A stretch of 7,657 nt of DNA from Polaromonas sp. (lineage in GTDB: Bacteria > Pseudomonadota > Gammaproteobacteria > Burkholderiales > Burkholderiaceae_C): positions 1-7,657 of the forward strand of contig JAJAYS010000034.1 of the NCBI GenBank assembly GCA_026786065.1. The letters are read 5' to 3'. Below, piece after piece: positions 5,906 to 7,657 of the stretch. The notes beneath the pieces were generated by a model. The model worked only from the letters and a program-made list of their open reading frames with translations, was not told the origin of the DNA and ran no database searches. Within the stretch, counting starts at the first letter, position 1; each line of letters begins with the position of its first letter. The position numbers and the translations under genes were made by a program.

Positions 5906-7048
5906 CTAGTCACCAAACATTTTCTGCTTCAGTTCGCGACGCTGCTGCGCCTCCAGCGACAAGCTGGCCGTTGGCCTGGCAATCAGGCGCCCCACTCCGA
6001 TCGGTTCGCCCGTTTCATCACAGTAACCATAGTCGCCCGAGTCGATGCGCGCAATGGATTGCTGAATTTTCTTCAGCAGTTTTCGCTCTCGGTCGCGCGT
6101 ACGCAACTCGAGCGCGTGCTCCTCCTCTATCGTGGCCCTGTCCGCAGGATCGGGAACCACCACGGTGTCTTCTCGCAGATGCTCGGTGGTCTCGCCAGCA
6201 TTGTTGTGAATGTCACGCTTCAGAATTGAAAGCTTATGGCGAAAAAACGCCATTTGCTTGTCGTTCATGTATTCGGCGTCCGGCATAGCCTTCACTTCGT
6301 CGTCGGTTAGCTCTTCGCCAGGCTTGGCCTTCCAGTTGTTGGCAAGCTTCGGGTCTTTTTTGGCGGCCACATGAGGCGGCGGGGATATCACACGTTCAGT
6401 CATGGTTGAGTAGGTTGCTTTGGCTGCGTCCGGCGCGTGCGTGGGAAGCATGGGCGCCGATGGCGGTATGTGGGCCGCTGTGCGCGCGGAACTGCGCCGG
6501 CCAGGCTTGAGCGGTGGTCGCGGCAAGAGACCGCCGGTGGACGGCGCTACTGCGAGCAGGACGGGCGGATTGGCAGGTTTTGCCGCTTTTGCCTTTTCCA
6601 GGACTGGGGGCGGAACGGCCGCTGTTTTCACGGACACGACAGATTGGGGTTTCTTCAATGGGACTTTCGGGATCGGCTTACCGGTCGATTTAGGGAGCGC
6701 CGGGGCCTTGCCCCCCGACGGCGTGCCGGAACTTCCCTTTACTGCCGCGATGGCTTTCACCGCAGGTTTCGCAGCTTGGGATTTTCTTGCGGCCGTTTTC
6801 GGCACACCAAGCGTTTGCGATCCCGCTTTTGGAACTACCTTAGGGGTCGATCCAGCGACTTTTTTGGCGGCATTGCTCGGAACCGCTTTCGGCGAGGCTT
6901 TCAACGGCTGCCTCGAAGCGGTTTTTGCTGGTGATTTCGGCGCCGGCTTAGGAGGAGGCCCGAGCGGCGTCGCGCTTTTTCTGGCGGAGTGGACGGTTTT
7001 GGCAACCGTCTTGACGGGCGTTTTCGGCTTCTTGACTGGCGCTTTCAC
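5906..7048 (-). CDS. dksA: RNA polymerase-binding transcription factor DksA with long Lys/Ala/Pro-rich N-terminal arm
   Basis: DksA enters the RNA polymerase secondary channel and, with ppGpp, sets promoter output in the stringent response. The DksA core is at about 247-380: DAEYMNDKQMAFFRHKL, the coiled coil with tip DPADRA (300-305, matching the D-x-x-D-x-A tip needed for activity), LELRTRDRERKLLKKI, and a finger GYCDETGEPIG ending ARPTASLSLEAQ. Only C343 of the four zinc cysteines remains, a state I recall from DksA proteins of alpha- and betaproteobacteria. Residues 1-215 are low-complexity, rich in K, A and P, like histone H1-type tails. The GTG at 7048 has AGGAGA 6 bases upstream, while the ATG at 7120 has no such support. 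A core-only start at ATG 6403 (165 residues) is possible but lacks a visible ribosome-binding site. Stop is TAG. Confidence 0.93.
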   Translation of the reverse strand: MKAPVKKPKTPVKTVAKTVHSARKSATPLGPPPKPAPKSPAKTASRQPLKASPKAVPSNAAKKVAGSTPKVVPKAGSQTLGVPKTAARKSQAAKPAVKAIAAVKGSSGTPSGGKAPALPKSTGKPIPKVPLKKPQSVVSVKTAAVPPPVLEKAKAAKPANPPVLLAVAPSTGGLLPRPPLKPGRRSSARTAAHIPPSAPMLPTHAPDAAKATYSTMTERVISPPPHVAAKKDPKLANNWKAKPGEELTDDEVKAMPDAEYMNDKQMAFFRHKLSILKRDIHNNAGETTEHLREDTVVVPDPADRATIEEEHALELRTRDRERKLLKKIQQSIARIDSGDYGYCDETGEPIGVGRLIARPTASLSLEAQQRRELKQKMFGD

Positions 7049-7054
7049 AATATG

Positions 7055-7060
7055 TCTCCT
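7055..7060 (-). promoter_or_regulatory. Ribosome-binding site that fixes the dksA start at GTG 7048
   Basis: AGGAGA on the minus strand lies 6 bases before GTG at 7048. It decides between this start and the longer in-frame ATG at 7120, which would put the site inside the coding region. Confidence 0.8.
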
Positions 7061-7073
7061 CTGAAAACCAAAT

Positions 7074-7124
7074 CCGGGCATCCAGCCCGGCGGCGTCTTT
7101 GCGAATTTGCGAATGCGCAATTCG
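7074..7124 (-). promoter_or_regulatory. Two hairpins in the dksA leader
   Basis: Nearest to the gene is CCGGGC-TGGAT-GCCCGG (7090-7074), a perfect 6-base-pair stem whose foot is 13 bases before the ribosome-binding site. Just upstream, CGAATT and CGC (7124-7116) pair with GCG and AATTCG (7111-7102), giving 9 pairs with one bulged base around a 4-base loop. Placed in a predicted leader of about 240 bases, they could influence translation or mRNA stability. There is no T tract that would make either a terminator. Confidence 0.4.
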
Positions 7125-7297
7125 GTTCGGCCTGGTGCCAGCCAATCCGTTGCCCGACTAACTGGTTTGTTTGCCGACCTCTTTCCAGACGCACCGCGAA
7201 AGGTGATCCAACTCGTGTTGGTTTACCGGCAGCGTTCACTTGGAGACGTCATTGATGGGCCCATGGCACCTGCCCTGGTATCGGGGTCGGCGCGCGG

Positions 7298-7326
7298 ATT
7301 GTAGCGGCTCGGTTCGAGCAACCCAA
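7298..7326 (-). promoter_or_regulatory. Predicted sigma70 promoter of dksA with GC-rich discriminator
   Basis: On the minus strand TTGGGT (7326-7321) and TACAAT (7303-7298) are 17 bases apart, the ideal spacing, with a 5-of-6 match at -10. The bases after the -10 are CCGCGCGCC, a GC-rich discriminator of the type found at promoters inhibited by ppGpp and DksA. The spacer contains the dyad GCTCG-GTT-CGAGC (7307-7319). Transcription would start near 7291, giving a leader of about 240 bases. E. coli dksA is known to be negatively autoregulated, so the same is a reasonable inference here. Confidence 0.6.
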
Positions 7327-7401
7327 AATGAACTGCTTCAACAGTTGGTAATTTAGTACAAACATTTAGTGTTTGAAGACGCAGCGGTCGCAAAGACTGA
7401 C

Positions 7402-7543
7402 TCAAACCAGACATTGCTCCAGACCCTGCAGGAGAATATCTTTTGGCAGGTCGATGCCAATGAAAACCATCTTGCTCGTTTTGGGCTCATCGAGCGCCCA
7501 TGCGGGCCCGAGATCGCTTCCCATCAACTTCAGGGAGTGCACC
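7402..7543 (-). CDS. CobW/YjiA-type GTP-binding protein, C-terminal fragment
   Basis: The frame ends at TGA 7402-7404 and reads VHSLKLMGSDLGPAWALDEP followed by KTSKMVFIGIDLPKDILLQG and LEQCLV. The segment DEPKTSKMVFIGIDLP is the usual end of the C-terminal domain of COG0523 (CobW/YjiA/ZigA) G3E GTPases, which handle metal ions or insert them into client proteins; the metal cannot be told from this part. The nucleotide-binding domain is not in the window. A CobW-type gene beside dksA is familiar in betaproteobacteria. The frame stays open to 7656, but everything right of 7543 is an inverted copy of 7416-7529, so I end the gene at the loop. The part to 7529 is secure; the VHSLK coding in the loop fits the family but touches the suspect junction. 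Confidence 0.75.
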
Positions 7544-7657
7544 AGTTGATGGGAAGCGATCTCGGGCCCGCATGGGCGCTCGATGAGCCCAAAACGAGCA
7601 AGATGGTTTTCATTGGCATCGACCTGCCAAAAGATATTCTCCTGCAGGGTCTGGAGC
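7416..7657. repeat. Perfect 114-base inverted repeat with 14-base loop at the window end
   Basis: Positions 7416-7529 and 7544-7657 are exact reverse complements over 114 bases, with loop TCAGGGAGTGCACC (7530-7543). The left arm is coding sequence of the CobW-type gene, and the right arm stops exactly at the last base of the window. Perfect identity, a tiny loop, a coding arm and the position at the edge suggest a fold-back chimera from amplification, library making or assembly rather than a genomic palindrome. Confidence 0.95.

Larger units (their letters stand above)
7049..7401. other. Gap between the CobW-type gene and dksA
   Basis: About 350 bases. From right to left: two short AT-rich dyads after the GTPase stop, CAAACA-CTAAA-TGTTTG (7375-7359) and AACTG-TTGAAG-CAGTT (7346-7331), the latter followed by CATTTT on the minus strand and so a possible weak terminator; then the predicted dksA promoter; then the long leader with two hairpins and the ribosome-binding site. 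Short frames in the leader have no convincing start signal, so I call no leader peptide. Confidence 0.55.

Noticed and set aside
6420..7064. Plus-strand open frame of 214 codons
   Set aside because: It is the exact shadow of the low-complexity arm of dksA; its Gly/Phe/Ala-rich product reflects the complement of Lys/Ala/Pro codons and there is no ribosome-binding site.
7305..7325. tRNA T-arm-like GGTTCGAGC
   Set aside because: The bases form a simple dyad inside the promoter spacer; no acceptor stem, D-arm or anticodon arm fits around it.
7416..7657. Hairpin telomere or inverted-repeat end of a mobile element
   Set aside because: The arm is the coding sequence of a conserved GTPase gene and there is no transposase, target duplication or plasmid-like content; an artefact is simpler.

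Overview
The window reads as a chromosomal piece of a betaproteobacterium, most likely Burkholderiales. The reasons are GC-rich coding DNA, the style of MraZ and RsmH, a DksA with a single remaining finger cysteine, and a CobW-type GTPase next to dksA. This placement comes from recognising proteins by eye, not from a search. All convincing genes lie on the minus strand, so transcription runs from the right edge to the left edge.

Right end to centre: the 3' end of a CobW/YjiA-type GTPase gene, then a 350-base gap with a good sigma70-type promoter and a long leader, then dksA with an unusual Lys/Ala/Pro-rich N-terminal extension, then a 621-residue protein ending in a STAS domain. The last 242 bases are a perfect 114-base inverted repeat around a 14-base loop, inside the GTPase coding sequence and touching the window edge. 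It looks like a fold-back assembly or amplification artefact.

Centre: a gap of about 640 bases holds the control region of the division and cell wall (dcw) cluster. It contains three MraZ-type boxes at exact 10-base spacing, overlapped by a 12-base inverted repeat, an FNR-like site in an AT-rich stretch, and a GC-rich part with several possible hairpins but no recognised gene.

Left part: the start of the dcw cluster, mraZ-rsmH-ftsL-ftsI, tightly packed with short gaps and overlaps. MraZ regulates the cluster, RsmH methylates 16S rRNA, FtsL is a divisome scaffold and FtsI is the septal transpeptidase. The ftsI frame carries an in-frame TAG two codons after its KSGTA motif. The frame is open again to the window edge and still encodes recognisable FtsI C-terminus, so this is a point nonsense change, a sequence error, or much less likely recoding.

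The clearest points for follow-up are the ftsI stop, the terminal palindrome, the fused low-complexity arm and likely self-control of dksA, the duplicated STAS-like unit, and the MraZ operator hairpin. I found no convincing wholly new system.
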